NCBI GenBank assembly: GCA_023663635.1
Contig: JAMPHD010000001.1
Coordinates: 197,614 to 261,613, forward strand
DNA: 64,000 nucleotides
Origin: Acetatifactor muris
GTDB taxonomy: Bacteria > Bacillota > Clostridia > Lachnospirales > Lachnospiraceae
Reading direction: 5' to 3'
Positions 23,560-33,103 of the stretch are shown in pieces. How positions within the stretch are numbered: the stretch's first letter is position 1; the number at the start of each line of letters is the position of its first letter. Under the pieces are notes generated by a model that saw nothing but the letters and a program-made list of their open reading frames with translations, made no database searches and was not told where the DNA came from. The translations under genes and the position numbers were made by a program.

Positions 23560-25011
23560 ATGACGGAACGGAATGTGGAGACGCAGGACAGAAATATGCA
23601 AATGCAAGACAGAAATGCGGAGACGCAGGATAAAAACGCGGAGATGCAGGACAGACAATACATAAAGATGACGGAGACTCCCGTGAGTAAACTGGTGGCC
23701 ATTCTGGCGGTGCCCACCGTGATCAGCATGATGGTGACGAATATCTACAATATGGTTGACACGGCTTTCGTGGGGACTTTGGGCAACAGCGCCAGCGGAG
23801 CGGTGGGCATTGTGTTCGGTTTTATGTCCATCCTGCAGGCGGTGGGATTCATGTGCGGACAGGGCGCGGGCAGCATCATGTCGCGGAGTCTGGGACACAA
23901 GGACATGGAGGCCGCCACGCGTTATACCTCCACGGGATTTTTCATGGCGCTGACTTTGGGGGCGGTAATCGGCCTGTGCAGTTTTCTCGTGCTGGATCCT
24001 CTGGTCATGCTCTTGGGCAGCACGGAGACCATCGCGCCCTACGCAAAGGAGTATATCTCCTGGATCATCCTGGCCTCCCCCTTTATGACGGCCAGTTTTA
24101 CGCTGAACAATCTGCTGCGCTATGAGGGGCGGGCCAAATTGGGAATGCTCGGCCTGATGGTGGGCGCGATCCTGAACATCGGCGGAGACGCGGTGCTGAT
24201 CTTTGCCTGTCACATGGGGATCGCGGGAGCCGGCATCTCCACGGCGGTGTCACAGACCATCAGTTTCTGCATCCTTTTGAGTATGTTCCTGACCGGGAGG
24301 ACCCAGACAAAGATCAGGCTCTCCGCGGTGGATCTGCATCTGAGGACGGCGGGCAATGTGGTGGCGACGGGATTCCCCAGTATGCTCAGGCAGGCCTTAA
24401 ACAGCGTGGCCACGATCCTGCTCAACTCCTCTGCGGCGGTCTACGGGGACGCGGCGGTGGCGGCCATGAGCATCGTGTCCCGCATCAGTTTCTTCGTGAT
24501 GGCATTGGCTATCGGCATCGGGCAGGGTTTCCAGCCCGTGAGCAGTTTCAATTTCGGGGCGGGCAAATATGACCGCGTCAGGAAAGCGTTCTGGTTTACC
24601 TTCGGTCTGGCGGAGGTGTTGTTGATCCTGGTGGCCGTGCCCGTGGTACTCTTTGCGGAGCCCATCGTGCGCCTGTTTCGGGATGACGCGCAGGTGGTGG
24701 AGTACGCGGTGCGGGCATTGGTACTGCATTGTACGGCTCTGGTGACCGTGCCCATCACCATGGTGACGGAAATGGGATTTCAGAGTACGGGACAGCGGGC
24801 GCTGGCCTCCATCGCCTCGTCCCTCAGGAGCGGCGTGATCTTTATTCCCGTGCTGCTGATCCTGGCCCGGTTCAGGGGAATGGCGGGTATACAGGAGGCG
24901 CAGCCTCTGTCTTTTGTGTTGTCCTTCTTCATCTGTATCTTCCTGAGTTATCTCTTCCTGAAACATGTGCGGGAAGCGCAGGATAAACTTTCGGAGAAAG
25001 GGGTGGATTGA
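23560..25011 (+). CDS. MATE family multidrug exporter
   Basis: A 483-residue membrane protein with twelve predicted helices and the MATE features ILAVPTVISMMVTNIYNMVD TAFVG in helix 1 and a similar segment in the second half. An unusual 35-residue N-terminal tail consists of about four heptapeptide repeats of the form (E/M)TQDRN, encoded by 21-bp DNA repeats. MATE proteins export cationic compounds with Na+ or H+. SD AGGAGG lies 14 nt upstream. The next MATE gene starts 1 nt after this stop, and both lie behind the riboswitch-like leader; they could serve the same or related substrates. Confidence 0.9.
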   Translation: MTERNVETQDRNMQMQDRNAETQDKNAEMQDRQYIKMTETPVSKLVAILAVPTVISMMVTNIYNMVDTAFVGTLGNSASGAVGIVFGFMSILQAVGFMCGQGAGSIMSRSLGHKDMEAATRYTSTGFFMALTLGAVIGLCSFLVLDPLVMLLGSTETIAPYAKEYISWIILASPFMTASFTLNNLLRYEGRAKLGMLGLMVGAILNIGGDAVLIFACHMGIAGAGISTAVSQTISFCILLSMFLTGRTQTKIRLSAVDLHLRTAGNVVATGFPSMLRQALNSVATILLNSSAAVYGDAAVAAMSIVSRISFFVMALAIGIGQGFQPVSSFNFGAGKYDRVRKAFWFTFGLAEVLLILVAVPVVLFAEPIVRLFRDDAQVVEYAVRALVLHCTALVTVPITMVTEMGFQSTGQRALASIASSLRSGVIFIPVLLILARFRGMAGIQEAQPLSFVLSFFICIFLSYLFLKHVREAQDKLSEKGVD

Positions 25012-25012
25012 C

Positions 25013-26410
25013 ATGGGAGAGGTGCGGAGCGATATTTTTGAGAAACTTCCCATCCCCACGGCGGTGAGACGGTTGATGCTGCCCACGATCCTGGGGTCGT
25101 TGGTCATGGTGATCTACAGCATAGCGGACACTTATTTCGTGGGGCTCTTGAATGATCCGGTGCAGAACGCGGCGGTGGCTCTGGCGGCGCCGGTGCTGTT
25201 GGCCTTCAACGCGGTGAACAATCTCTTCGGCATCGGTTCCTCCAGTATGATGAGCCGCGCGTTGGGGGCGGGGGATTACGATACGGTGAGAAAGAGCGCG
25301 TCCTTTGGTTTTTACGGCTCTGTGTTCAGCGGAATTTTGTTGTCTTTACTCTGTCTGATCTTTTTCCGGCCGCTGCTCGGGCTGCTCGGCGCGGACGAGG
25401 GCACCATGGATGCCACCGCCGCCTATATGCGATGGGCCATCATTCTGGGCGCGGTTCCCACCATTCTCAATGTGGTCATGGGGTATCTGGTCCGCTCTGA
25501 GGGCGCGGCGCTCCATGCCAGCATCGGGACCATGAGCGGATGCCTTTTGAATATGATACTGGATCCAATCTTTATCCTCCCTTGGGGACTCAATATGGGG
25601 GCTGCGGGGGCCGGCATGGCCACTTGTCTCTCCAACTGCGTGGCCTGTCTGTATTTTCTGGTGCTGTTGGCCGCACGCAGGGGCAAGACTTACATCAGCC
25701 TGAACCCCAAACATTTCCGGCTGCAAAAGCGGATCGTTTTGGGGGTCTTCGGGGTGGGCATCCCGGCCTCGGTGCAGAATCTTTTGAATGTGACGGGCAT
25801 GACCGTGCAGAACAATTTCGTGGCCTCCTACGGGGCCTCGGCGGTGGCGGCCATCGGGATCGCGCAGAAGATACACATGCTGCCCATGCAGATCGCGCTT
25901 GGGGGAACACAGGGGGTGATGCCTCTGGTCAGCTATTCCTACAGCAGCAGGAATCCCGGGCGCATGGAGGCGGCCATCAGATATGTGGCAAGAATCCTGG
26001 TGCCTGTCATGGCGTTCATCGCGTTGGGGTATTGGCTGGGAGCGGGATATCTGATTCGAATTTTTATGAAAAATGCGGAGATCGTGGATTACGGAAGGCT
26101 GTTCCTGCGGGGATTCAGCGCGGGTATGCCCTTTATGTTGGTGGATTTTCTGGTGGTGGGAGTGCTGCAGGGAATCGGGAGAGGCAAAAACACGCTGCTC
26201 TTTGCCATCCTCAGAAAGATCGTGTTGGAGATTCCCGCGATCGTCCTTTTGAACACTCTGTTCGGCGCGGCGGGCATCACCTACGCGGGCTGTGTGGCGG
26301 AAGTGATCCTGGCTGCATACGGACTGTATCTGCTGCTGCGGATCCTGCGGGAGTTTAAGGCGGAGGTCGCCGGGCAGCAGGATGCAGAAACGCGGAGCGT
26401 TCGGGGCTGA
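25013..26410 (+). CDS. MATE family exporter, second copy
   Basis: About 465 residues from the ATG at 25013, preceded by GAAAGGGG. It begins MGEVRSDIFEKLPIPTAVRR, then helix 1 (LMLPTILGSLVMVIYSIADTYFVGLL), the standard MATE start with Asp in helix 1. It has twelve helices and two homologous halves. It is clearly diverged from the preceding MATE protein, so not a recent duplicate. Translationally coupled to the upstream gene (ATG 1 nt after the stop). Expression likely depends on the leader at 23477-23535. Confidence 0.9.
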   Translation: MGEVRSDIFEKLPIPTAVRRLMLPTILGSLVMVIYSIADTYFVGLLNDPVQNAAVALAAPVLLAFNAVNNLFGIGSSSMMSRALGAGDYDTVRKSASFGFYGSVFSGILLSLLCLIFFRPLLGLLGADEGTMDATAAYMRWAIILGAVPTILNVVMGYLVRSEGAALHASIGTMSGCLLNMILDPIFILPWGLNMGAAGAGMATCLSNCVACLYFLVLLAARRGKTYISLNPKHFRLQKRIVLGVFGVGIPASVQNLLNVTGMTVQNNFVASYGASAVAAIGIAQKIHMLPMQIALGGTQGVMPLVSYSYSSRNPGRMEAAIRYVARILVPVMAFIALGYWLGAGYLIRIFMKNAEIVDYGRLFLRGFSAGMPFMLVDFLVVGVLQGIGRGKNTLLFAILRKIVLEIPAIVLLNTLFGAAGITYAGCVAEVILAAYGLYLLLRILREFKAEVAGQQDAETRSVRG

Positions 26411-26456
26411 CACCTGGCTCATTGCGCGCGGGAATCGAGAGATCGGGAGGATATGG

Positions 26457-27425
26457 ATGGACAAATTTTGGAGTATCGTGAAATCCCTGAAGGGATCCAA
26501 TATTTTCTTTTTGACAATGGCGGGGATCGTGAACGCGTTCGGGGTGATCATGTTCATGGCGCCCGTAAAACTGTATGACAGCGGCATCTCCGGCACGGCG
26601 ATGTTACTCTCGCAGGAGACGCCGGCGTGGTGCAGCCTGTCCGCGGTGCTGATCGTGCTGAATATTCCGATCTTTCTCTTCGGGCTGAAACGGGAGGGCG
26701 TCACCTTTACCATATATGCCATCTATGCGGTGTTAGTCTATGCGGTGGTGGCATGGATCATCACGGATGTGCTGCCGGTGGATGTCAGCCTGGTTTCGCC
26801 ATTGGCGGGATCGGATCTGTTCCTGTGCGCGCTGTTCGGCGGTATCATATCGGGATGCGGCAGCGGACTGGCGGTGCGGTTTGGCGGAGCTATGGACGGA
26901 ATCGATATCATAGCGGTGATGTTTGCCAAGAAACTGGGGCTGAGCATCGGCAGCTTTGTCATGATCTACAATGTGGCTCTGTATGTAGTCTGCGGCATTG
27001 TGATCGGCAGTTGGGTGTTGCCCCTGTATTCCATCGTGGCCTACGCGGCGGCCTCCAAGACGGTGGACTTCTTTGTGGAAGGTTTTGACCGGGCCAAGGC
27101 CGCCTTCATCATCACCACGAAACCCGACAAGGTCTGCAGGGTGCTGTCGGAGGCCTTTGAGAACGGCATCACCACAATCAGCGCCAAGGGGTATTACTCC
27201 GACTCCGACAAGACCATGGTGTATTTTGTGGTAAACCGCTTTCAGGTGGGCAGGATGAAAAATCTGGTCCATGAGGTGGATCCCAGGGCATATATCACTT
27301 TGAACGAGGTGGCGGATATCTTCCCGGCCAATCAGGAGATCGCCGGTCAGGAACCGGCGGGTCAGGAATCGGTCAGCCGGGAAACCGATCGGGAATCGCA
27401 AGGTAGTATTTGTCAAACGGAGTGA
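26457..27425 (+). CDS. YitT family membrane protein (DUF161/DUF2179)
   Basis: 322 residues from the ATG at 26457 (GGGAGG 6 nt upstream). Five to six membrane helices in the N-terminal 190 residues, including GIVNAFGVIMFMAPVKLYDS and SGCGSGLAVRFGGAMDGIDI, match the YitT membrane domain. A C-terminal cytosolic DUF2179 domain (AAFIITTKPDKVCRVLSEAF ... YFVVNRFQVGRMKNLV) folds like a ferredoxin/PII-type regulatory domain. The function of the family is not established. The tail after residue 295 is repetitive (AGQEPAGQES). It follows the MATE genes by 46 nt and may be in the same operon. Confidence 0.85.
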   Translation: MDKFWSIVKSLKGSNIFFLTMAGIVNAFGVIMFMAPVKLYDSGISGTAMLLSQETPAWCSLSAVLIVLNIPIFLFGLKREGVTFTIYAIYAVLVYAVVAWIITDVLPVDVSLVSPLAGSDLFLCALFGGIISGCGSGLAVRFGGAMDGIDIIAVMFAKKLGLSIGSFVMIYNVALYVVCGIVIGSWVLPLYSIVAYAAASKTVDFFVEGFDRAKAAFIITTKPDKVCRVLSEAFENGITTISAKGYYSDSDKTMVYFVVNRFQVGRMKNLVHEVDPRAYITLNEVADIFPANQEIAGQEPAGQESVSRETDRESQGSICQTE

Positions 27426-27438
27426 GTTATGATAGAAT
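27410..27438 (+). promoter_or_regulatory. promoter of carB
   Basis: TTGTCA (27410-27415), 17 nt, TAGAAT (27433-27438). It overlaps the end of the YitT gene and gives carB its own leader of about 70 nt, which contains short repeated AATGTACNGAA-like words. Confidence 0.7.
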
Positions 27439-27515
27439 AGATGGAATGAACAAAATGTACTGAATGCACCAAATGTACCGAAAGGTGCGGTGCCGGCAAC
27501 TAAGGAGGTCGCGAC

Positions 27516-30500
27516 ATGCCACAGAGAACGGATATCCACACAGTATTGATCATAGGCTCGGGTCCCATCATCATCGGACAGGCCTGTGAGTTTGACTATT
27601 CCGGAACACAGGCCTGCAAGGCGCTGAAGAAACTGGGATACAGGATCGTATTGGTCAATTCCAATCCCGCCACCATCATGACGGACCCTGAGATGGCGGA
27701 CGTCACTTATATCGAGCCTTTGAATAAGGAGCGCATGGAGCAGATCATCGCCAAGGAGCGTCCGGACGCGCTGCTGCCCAATCTGGGAGGTCAGTCGGGA
27801 CTGAATCTCTGCGCGGAGTTGGCGAGCGCGGGCATTTTGGAAAAATATAATGTCAAGGTGATCGGCGTGCAGGTGGACGCCATCGAGCGCGGCGAGGACC
27901 GCATCGAGTTCAAGAATGCCATGAATGCCCTGGGGGTAGAGATGGCCCGCAGCGAGGTGGCATACTCCGTGGAGGAGGCTCTGCAGATCGCGGACAGACT
28001 GGGATATCCCGTGGTGCTGCGCCCCGCCTACACCATGGGCGGCGCGGGCGGCGGTCTGGTCTATAATAAGGACGAGTTGCGCACGGTCTGCGCGAGAGGC
28101 CTGCAGGCCAGTCTCGTGGGTCAGGTTCTGGTGGAGGAGTCGATCCTCGGCTGGGAGGAACTGGAACTTGAGGTGGTGCGCGACGCGGACGGCAATATGA
28201 TCACGGTCTGCTTTATCGAAAACATTGATCCCATGGGCGTACACACCGGGGATTCTTTCTGCGCGGCGCCCATGCTCACTATCTCCGAGGAGGTGCAGAA
28301 ACGTCTTCAGGAACAGGCTTATCGCATTGTGGAGTCCGTGCAGGTGATCGGCGGCACCAATGTGCAGTTTGCCCACGATCCCGTCAGCGACCGCATCATC
28401 GTCATAGAGATCAACCCCAGAACTTCCCGTTCTTCCGCGTTGGCCTCCAAGGCCACGGGTTTCCCCATCGCTCTGGTCAGCGCCATGTTGGCGGCGGGAC
28501 TGACCTTAAAGGATATTCCCTGCGGCAAATACGGGACTCTGGACAAATATGTGCCGGACGGCGACTATGTGGTGATCAAATTTGCCCGTTGGGCCTTTGA
28601 GAAGTTCAAGGGTGTGGAGGACAAGTTGGGCACCCAGATGCGAGCCGTGGGCGAGGTCATGAGTATCGGAAAGAATTACAAGGAGGCCTTTCAGAAGGCG
28701 ATCCGCTCTCTGGAGACCGGGCGCTATGGCCTGGGACAGGTCGCCAAACTTGAGGAGAAGTCCAAGGAGCAGCTCTTGCAGATGCTGCTCACGCCCTCCA
28801 GTGAGCGTCATTTTGCCATGTATGAGGCCCTGAAGAAGGGGGCTACGGTGGAGGAACTGCATGACGCCACCCATGTGAAAGCGTGGTTTATTGAACAGAT
28901 GAAGGAACTGGTGGAGGAGGAGCAGAAACTGCTTGCCTGCAAGGGCGGCCTGCCCTCTGATGAGATGCTCATTCAGGCCAAGAAGGACGGATTCTCGGAC
29001 AAGTACCTGAGCATCCTTCTGGATGTGTCGGAGCAGGAGATCCGTGAGCGCCGCGTCAGCCTGGGCGTGGAGGAGGCCTGGGAGGGCGTCCATGTGAGCG
29101 GTACGCCGGACAGCGCGTACTACTATTCCACTTACAATGCCCCGGACAGCAATCCCGTCCGCACGGACAGGCCCAAGGTCATGATCCTGGGCGGCGGTCC
29201 CAACCGTATCGGTCAGGGGATCGAGTTTGACTACTGTTGCGTACACGCGTCTCTGGCGCTGAAAAAACTGGGATTTGAGACCATTATCGTCAACTGTAAT
29301 CCGGAGACCGTATCCACGGATTATGACACATCGGATAAATTGTATTTTGAGCCGCTGACATTGGAGGATGTGCTGAGCATTTACAAAAAAGAGCAGCCCG
29401 TGGGCGTGATCGCGCAGTTTGGCGGACAGACTCCCTTAAATCTGGCGGCGGATCTGGAGAAGAACGGAGTCCGCATTTTGGGCACGGCCCCTGCGGTGAT
29501 CGATCTGGCGGAGGACAGGGATCTCTTCCGCGCCATGATGGATAAATTGAACATTCCCATGCCGGAGTCGGGCATGGCCACCACGGTGGAGGAGGCTCTG
29601 CAGATCGCGCACGAGATCAGCTATCCCGTGATGGTGCGCCCCTCCTATGTGTTGGGCGGGCGCGGCATGGAAGTGGTGTACAATGACGAGAGTCTGAAGG
29701 ATTATATGCAGGCCGCGGTGGGCGTGACTCCCGACAGGCCGATCCTGATCGACCGTTTCCTGAATCATGCCACGGAGTGTGAGGCAGATGCCATCAGCGA
29801 CGGGACCCATGCTTTTGTACCCGCGGTCATGGAGCATATCGAGTTGGCCGGCGTACATTCCGGCGATTCCGCGTGTATCATTCCCTCCAGACATATCTCT
29901 GAGGAGAATGTGGCCACCATCAAGGAATACACCAGAAAGATCGCGGAGGAGATGCATGTGCAGGGTCTGATGAACATGCAGTACGCCATTGAGAACGGAA
30001 AGGTGTATGTTCTGGAGGCCAATCCCAGAGCCTCCCGCACGGTGCCTCTGGTATCCAAGGTGTGCAACATCCGCATGGTGCCTCTGGCCACAGAGATCAT
30101 CACATCGGACATCACGGGCAGACCCTCTCCCGTCCCCGGACTGAAGGAGCAGAAGATTCCTTACTATGGCGTGAAGGAGGCGGTGTTCCCCTTCAATATG
30201 TTCCCGGAGGTGGATCCCGTGTTGGGACCCGAGATGCGCTCCACCGGCGAAGTGTTGGGACTTTCGACCTCCGTGGGCGAGGCGTTTTTCAAGGCACAGG
30301 AGGCGACGCAGACCACGCTGCCCTTGAGCGGCACGGTGCTGATCAGCGTAAACCGCAAGGACAAGGCAGAGGTGGTGGAAGTGGGCAAAGTCTTCCAAGA
30401 GGCGGGCTTTAAGATCCTGGCCACAGGCAATACCTGCATATCCCTGCAGGAGGCGGGGATTCCCGCCGAGACGGTCAGGAAACTCTACGAGGGCAGACCC

Positions 30501-30740
30501 AATGTGTTGGATCTGATCACCAACGGCGAGATTGACCTGATCATCAACTCTCCCGTGGGCAATGACAGCGTACACGATGACAGCTATTTGAGAAAGGCGG
30601 CCATCAAGGCCAAGATCCCTTATATGACCACCATCGCGGCGGCCAAGGCCACGGCGGAGGGAATCCTGCAGGTGCAGAAGTCGGGCAACGGCGAGGTACA
30701 TTCCCTGCAGAGTCTGCACGCGCAGATCGGGGACAAATGA
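27516..30740 (+). CDS. carB: carbamoyl-phosphate synthase large subunit
   Basis: 1074 residues, full length. It contains both ATP-grasp halves: VLIIGSGPIIIGQACEFDYS in the first and MILGGGPNRIGQGIEFDYC in the second, with SNPATIMTDPE / CNPETVSTDYDTSDKLYFEP and GGQTPLNLA. The C-terminal MGS-like allosteric domain starts about residue 935. It makes carbamoyl phosphate from bicarbonate, ammonia (from the glutaminase subunit CarA) and two ATP, for pyrimidines and arginine. SD AAGGAGG. carA, usually adjacent, is not on either side here. No pyrimidine attenuator is evident in the short leader. Confidence 0.97.
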   Translation: MPQRTDIHTVLIIGSGPIIIGQACEFDYSGTQACKALKKLGYRIVLVNSNPATIMTDPEMADVTYIEPLNKERMEQIIAKERPDALLPNLGGQSGLNLCAELASAGILEKYNVKVIGVQVDAIERGEDRIEFKNAMNALGVEMARSEVAYSVEEALQIADRLGYPVVLRPAYTMGGAGGGLVYNKDELRTVCARGLQASLVGQVLVEESILGWEELELEVVRDADGNMITVCFIENIDPMGVHTGDSFCAAPMLTISEEVQKRLQEQAYRIVESVQVIGGTNVQFAHDPVSDRIIVIEINPRTSRSSALASKATGFPIALVSAMLAAGLTLKDIPCGKYGTLDKYVPDGDYVVIKFARWAFEKFKGVEDKLGTQMRAVGEVMSIGKNYKEAFQKAIRSLETGRYGLGQVAKLEEKSKEQLLQMLLTPSSERHFAMYEALKKGATVEELHDATHVKAWFIEQMKELVEEEQKLLACKGGLPSDEMLIQAKKDGFSDKYLSILLDVSEQEIRERRVSLGVEEAWEGVHVSGTPDSAYYYSTYNAPDSNPVRTDRPKVMILGGGPNRIGQGIEFDYCCVHASLALKKLGFETIIVNCNPETVSTDYDTSDKLYFEPLTLEDVLSIYKKEQPVGVIAQFGGQTPLNLAADLEKNGVRILGTAPAVIDLAEDRDLFRAMMDKLNIPMPESGMATTVEEALQIAHEISYPVMVRPSYVLGGRGMEVVYNDESLKDYMQAAVGVTPDRPILIDRFLNHATECEADAISDGTHAFVPAVMEHIELAGVHSGDSACIIPSRHISEENVATIKEYTRKIAEEMHVQGLMNMQYAIENGKVYVLEANPRASRTVPLVSKVCNIRMVPLATEIITSDITGRPSPVPGLKEQKIPYYGVKEAVFPFNMFPEVDPVLGPEMRSTGEVLGLSTSVGEAFFKAQEATQTTLPLSGTVLISVNRKDKAEVVEVGKVFQEAGFKILATGNTCISLQEAGIPAETVRKLYEGRPNVLDLITNGEIDLIINSPVGNDSVHDDSYLRKAAIKAKIPYMTTIAAAKATAEGILQVQKSGNGEVHSLQSLHAQIGDK

Positions 30741-30880
30741 TGGGAGCGGGAGTTGTGACGGCTGTATTGCATATTTTTTAAAAAAGGACACATCCTATTA
30801 TGAATCATCAATGTGGGAACGGAGGCTCAATTTGTGTCTGCGGCCCAAATCGCAGGTTGCGGAAAGGTATGGTTGTTAAT

Positions 30881-31312
30881 ATGGATGTAAATACGATCGA
30901 GCTTTTGAAGGAGTGCAGTTCCGGCTGTCAGATGGCCATGCAGAGCGTGAAAAAGATGCGCGAGTACGCCAAGGACTCGGAGCTGAATGATCTGTTGGAG
31001 GCTTACGGCGAGAAACACAGAAAGTTGGAGGGTGAGATCGCCGACAAGCTCAAATGCTGCGGGAAGAGCGAGAGCGCGCCGAGCAAAATGGCCGAGATGA
31101 TGGCGAGCACGGAGATGAACATGAAGATGCTCATGCACCCCGATGACAGTCAGGTGGCCAAGATCATGATGGACGGCTGCAACATGGGGATTCAGTCCGT
31201 CAGTGAGTATGTGAACAAATACCCCGATGCCTCCAAGGAGAGTCAGGACATGGCTAAACAACTCATCAGGATCGAGGAGGACTTCATGCAGGAGATGAAG
31301 GGATTCGTGTGA
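30881..31312 (+). CDS. small helical protein, ferritin-like/DUF2383-type
   Basis: About 143 residues from the ATG at 30881; in-frame ATGs at 30869 and 30800 are alternatives, and GGAAAGG at 30861-30867 suits 30881 best. The protein is all helical with two related halves (LLKECSSGCQMAMQSVKKMR and IMMDGCNMGIQSVSEYVNKY), as in four-helix-bundle DUF2383/ferritin-like proteins. It is Met-rich (MAEMMASTEMNMKMLMH) and contains Cys pairs (KLKCCGK). Function not known; metal or stress-related roles are possible. A strong terminator follows. Confidence 0.6.
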   Translation: MDVNTIELLKECSSGCQMAMQSVKKMREYAKDSELNDLLEAYGEKHRKLEGEIADKLKCCGKSESAPSKMAEMMASTEMNMKMLMHPDDSQVAKIMMDGCNMGIQSVSEYVNKYPDASKESQDMAKQLIRIEEDFMQEMKGFV

Positions 31313-31328
31313 TCCGCTCGGACAGATA

Positions 31329-32225
31329 TCACTGAGTATCCGGAAAACAGATCCGGATACTCAGTTTTTTGTCCTCATATCGGGCCTGTGCGGATCCGCC
31401 CATCTGCTCTGTCAGCGTCTTGGCGATGAACAGCCCCAGACCCGTGGAGGGCTGCGCACTCTCCACCGTGTAAAAACGGTCAAACAGCCTTCCCACCTGC
31501 ACTTCGCTTAAGCCTGAGGCCGTGTTGGCAAAGACGATCTCTCCGCTTTCGGACAGACGGATCTCCAGATCGCCGTCGCTGTATTTGAGGGCGTTGTGGA
31601 GGAGATTGGTCAGAACGCGCGACAGAGCCTGACGGTCCAGAAGACGGCGCACTTCGGTCTCGGGCAGCCGGATGTCGGGGGTGATGCCGTTCTGCGTCAG
31701 ATCCACATAAAAGGCGGCGACACATTCCTCCAACTCCCGGTTGAGGGAGACCGATTCCCGTTTTCTTCCCTCCTCGGAGGCGAGAAGGACGGAATATTGA
31801 AACAGTTCCTCCGTGAGACGGTTCAGCATGTCCGTGCGGTTGCGGATGATGCCGATCTGTCGCAACGCCTCCGGAGACGGGGCGCTCTGCTCCAAGAGAT
31901 TCAGATAACCGCAGATGGCGGTCAGTGGTGTCCTCAGATCGTGGGAGATGTTGGTGATGGCGTTTTTCAACTCCATATCCCCTTGGGCGTAGCGGTGGCG
32001 TTTTTCGCGCAACAGGGCAAGCTCCCGGTTGAGGGCGGCTGCCAGGCTGCGCATATGTCTGTCACCGCAGCTTAAGTCGATCAGGGTGTTGGTATCGTCC
32101 CTGAGCCTGTCCGCGAAAGCCGTCTCCAGTTTCGAGGCGGCTTTGTGCAGGAGATGTATTTTGATCGCCAGCGCGACAGTGAGGATCGCGAGAGCGCCGA
32201 TCGCAAACCACAGCCAAATTTCCAT
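31329..32225 (-). CDS. sensor histidine kinase
   Basis: A 298-residue kinase with a single N-terminal membrane helix (about 3-24) and no extracellular sensor domain. H-box: NISHDLRTPLTAICGYLNLL; N-box: LTNLLHNALKYSDG; G-box: STGLGLFIAKTLTEQMGGS. Such intramembrane-type kinases often sense through a partner ABC transporter, and here the transporter genes lie immediately upstream, with the response regulator first in the same operon. It is the last gene of the unit, 29 nt after the permease. Confidence 0.9.
   Translation of the reverse strand: MEIWLWFAIGALAILTVALAIKIHLLHKAASKLETAFADRLRDDTNTLIDLSCGDRHMRSLAAALNRELALLREKRHRYAQGDMELKNAITNISHDLRTPLTAICGYLNLLEQSAPSPEALRQIGIIRNRTDMLNRLTEELFQYSVLLASEEGRKRESVSLNRELEECVAAFYVDLTQNGITPDIRLPETEVRRLLDRQALSRVLTNLLHNALKYSDGDLEIRLSESGEIVFANTASGLSEVQVGRLFDRFYTVESAQPSTGLGLFIAKTLTEQMGGSAQARYEDKKLSIRICFPDTQ
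31331..31370. terminator. bidirectional terminator
   Basis: A perfect 13-bp stem, ACTGAGTATCCGG (31331-31343) with CCGGATACTCAGT (31353-31365), then T6. It ends the plus-strand helical-protein gene and also overlaps the last codons of the leftward histidine kinase gene, so the stem is part of that coding sequence. Confidence 0.9.
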
Positions 32226-32254
32226 GACAGACTCCTTGTTTTATGACATTTGTG

Positions 32255-33103
32255 TTATTTAATGTTTTTAATTCGGAAAAAGAACAATCCGCATCCGGTG
32301 CTCACCGCGAAGATGAGCAGGGAATACAGCGGTAGTCGTCCGGGATGCGCGGTCTCCTGATGCGCGATCTGCAGCAGCTGACATCCGGGCATAAAATCAT
32401 ACAAAAACTCATATACTTCCCGCTTGAAACCCGACAGATACCGGGGGTTGGGCGCCTGTTCCACATATTCCTCCAGGGTCTCGCCCGACGCGTCCGTGTA
32501 ACTGAAGGAGTAGGCGTCGCGGTATTCTTTCTCAGCCAGATCGTTTTCAATGATCATGGCATTCATCAGCAAAAATATGGACAGCAGAAGTATCGTCACG
32601 CAGTATATGGGTTTGTTGTGGATCAGCATACCGAGAAACAGCCATATGGCGGTCAGGGCGATCAGGGTCGCAAGACTGATGAGCGTCAGCGCCATCAGCC
32701 TGGAGAAGGTGCTCTCCACATTTCCCACCAACGGGAAACCGATGACGAGGATTGCGGCCAGGTTGGCGAGGTGGATCAGGATGACGGCCGCCGCGCAGAC
32801 CGTCAGGTTGGAGAGATATACCGCCGCGCGGGTCTTGCCCACGATCAGCTTATTGCGGATGGTGCCGTCGCTGTATTCCGTTCCGAGGAACAGTCCCGTA
32901 AACACCGCCGACACGACCGGCATGAAGAGACCGATGCTGAACAGAATGTTGTCGATATGGGGGTGATGCCCGGGAATGAGGATCATCTCGCGGTACTGTG
33001 TGGTGGAGGCGATGACGCCCATGCCTATGGAATACAGTATCCCGAGCCAAAAGATCCTGCTCTTCCAAAGCCTTGCAAAGTTTGCTCTCAACAGATTATT
33101 CAT
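32255..33103 (-). CDS. ABC-2 type transporter permease
   Basis: 282 residues from the ATG at 33103, which follows GGGAGG and overlaps the end of the ATPase gene by 8 nt. It starts MNNLLRANFARLWKSRIFWLG (cytosolic leader into TM1) and has about six membrane helices with an extracellular region (YREMILIPGHHPHIDN). TEYSDGTIRNKLIVGKTRAAVYL is the conserved ABC-2 coupling segment between TM2 and TM3. It pairs with the upstream ATPase as an exporter regulated by the flanking two-component system. Confidence 0.88.
   Translation of the reverse strand: MNNLLRANFARLWKSRIFWLGILYSIGMGVIASTTQYREMILIPGHHPHIDNILFSIGLFMPVVSAVFTGLFLGTEYSDGTIRNKLIVGKTRAAVYLSNLTVCAAAVILIHLANLAAILVIGFPLVGNVESTFSRLMALTLISLATLIALTAIWLFLGMLIHNKPIYCVTILLLSIFLLMNAMIIENDLAEKEYRDAYSFSYTDASGETLEEYVEQAPNPRYLSGFKREVYEFLYDFMPGCQLLQIAHQETAHPGRLPLYSLLIFAVSTGCGLFFFRIKNIK

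Noticed and set aside
25346..26722. 458-codon open frame antisense to the second MATE gene
   Set aside because: It covers a clear exporter gene on the other strand and has a composition (His, Gln, Arg, Pro) expected of a shadow frame.
26733..28376. 547-codon open frame antisense to carB and the YitT gene, and another of 451 codons at 29436-30791
   Set aside because: Both lie opposite well-supported genes, have His/Gln/Arg-rich compositions typical of GC-rich antisense frames, and lack promoters and SD sequences.
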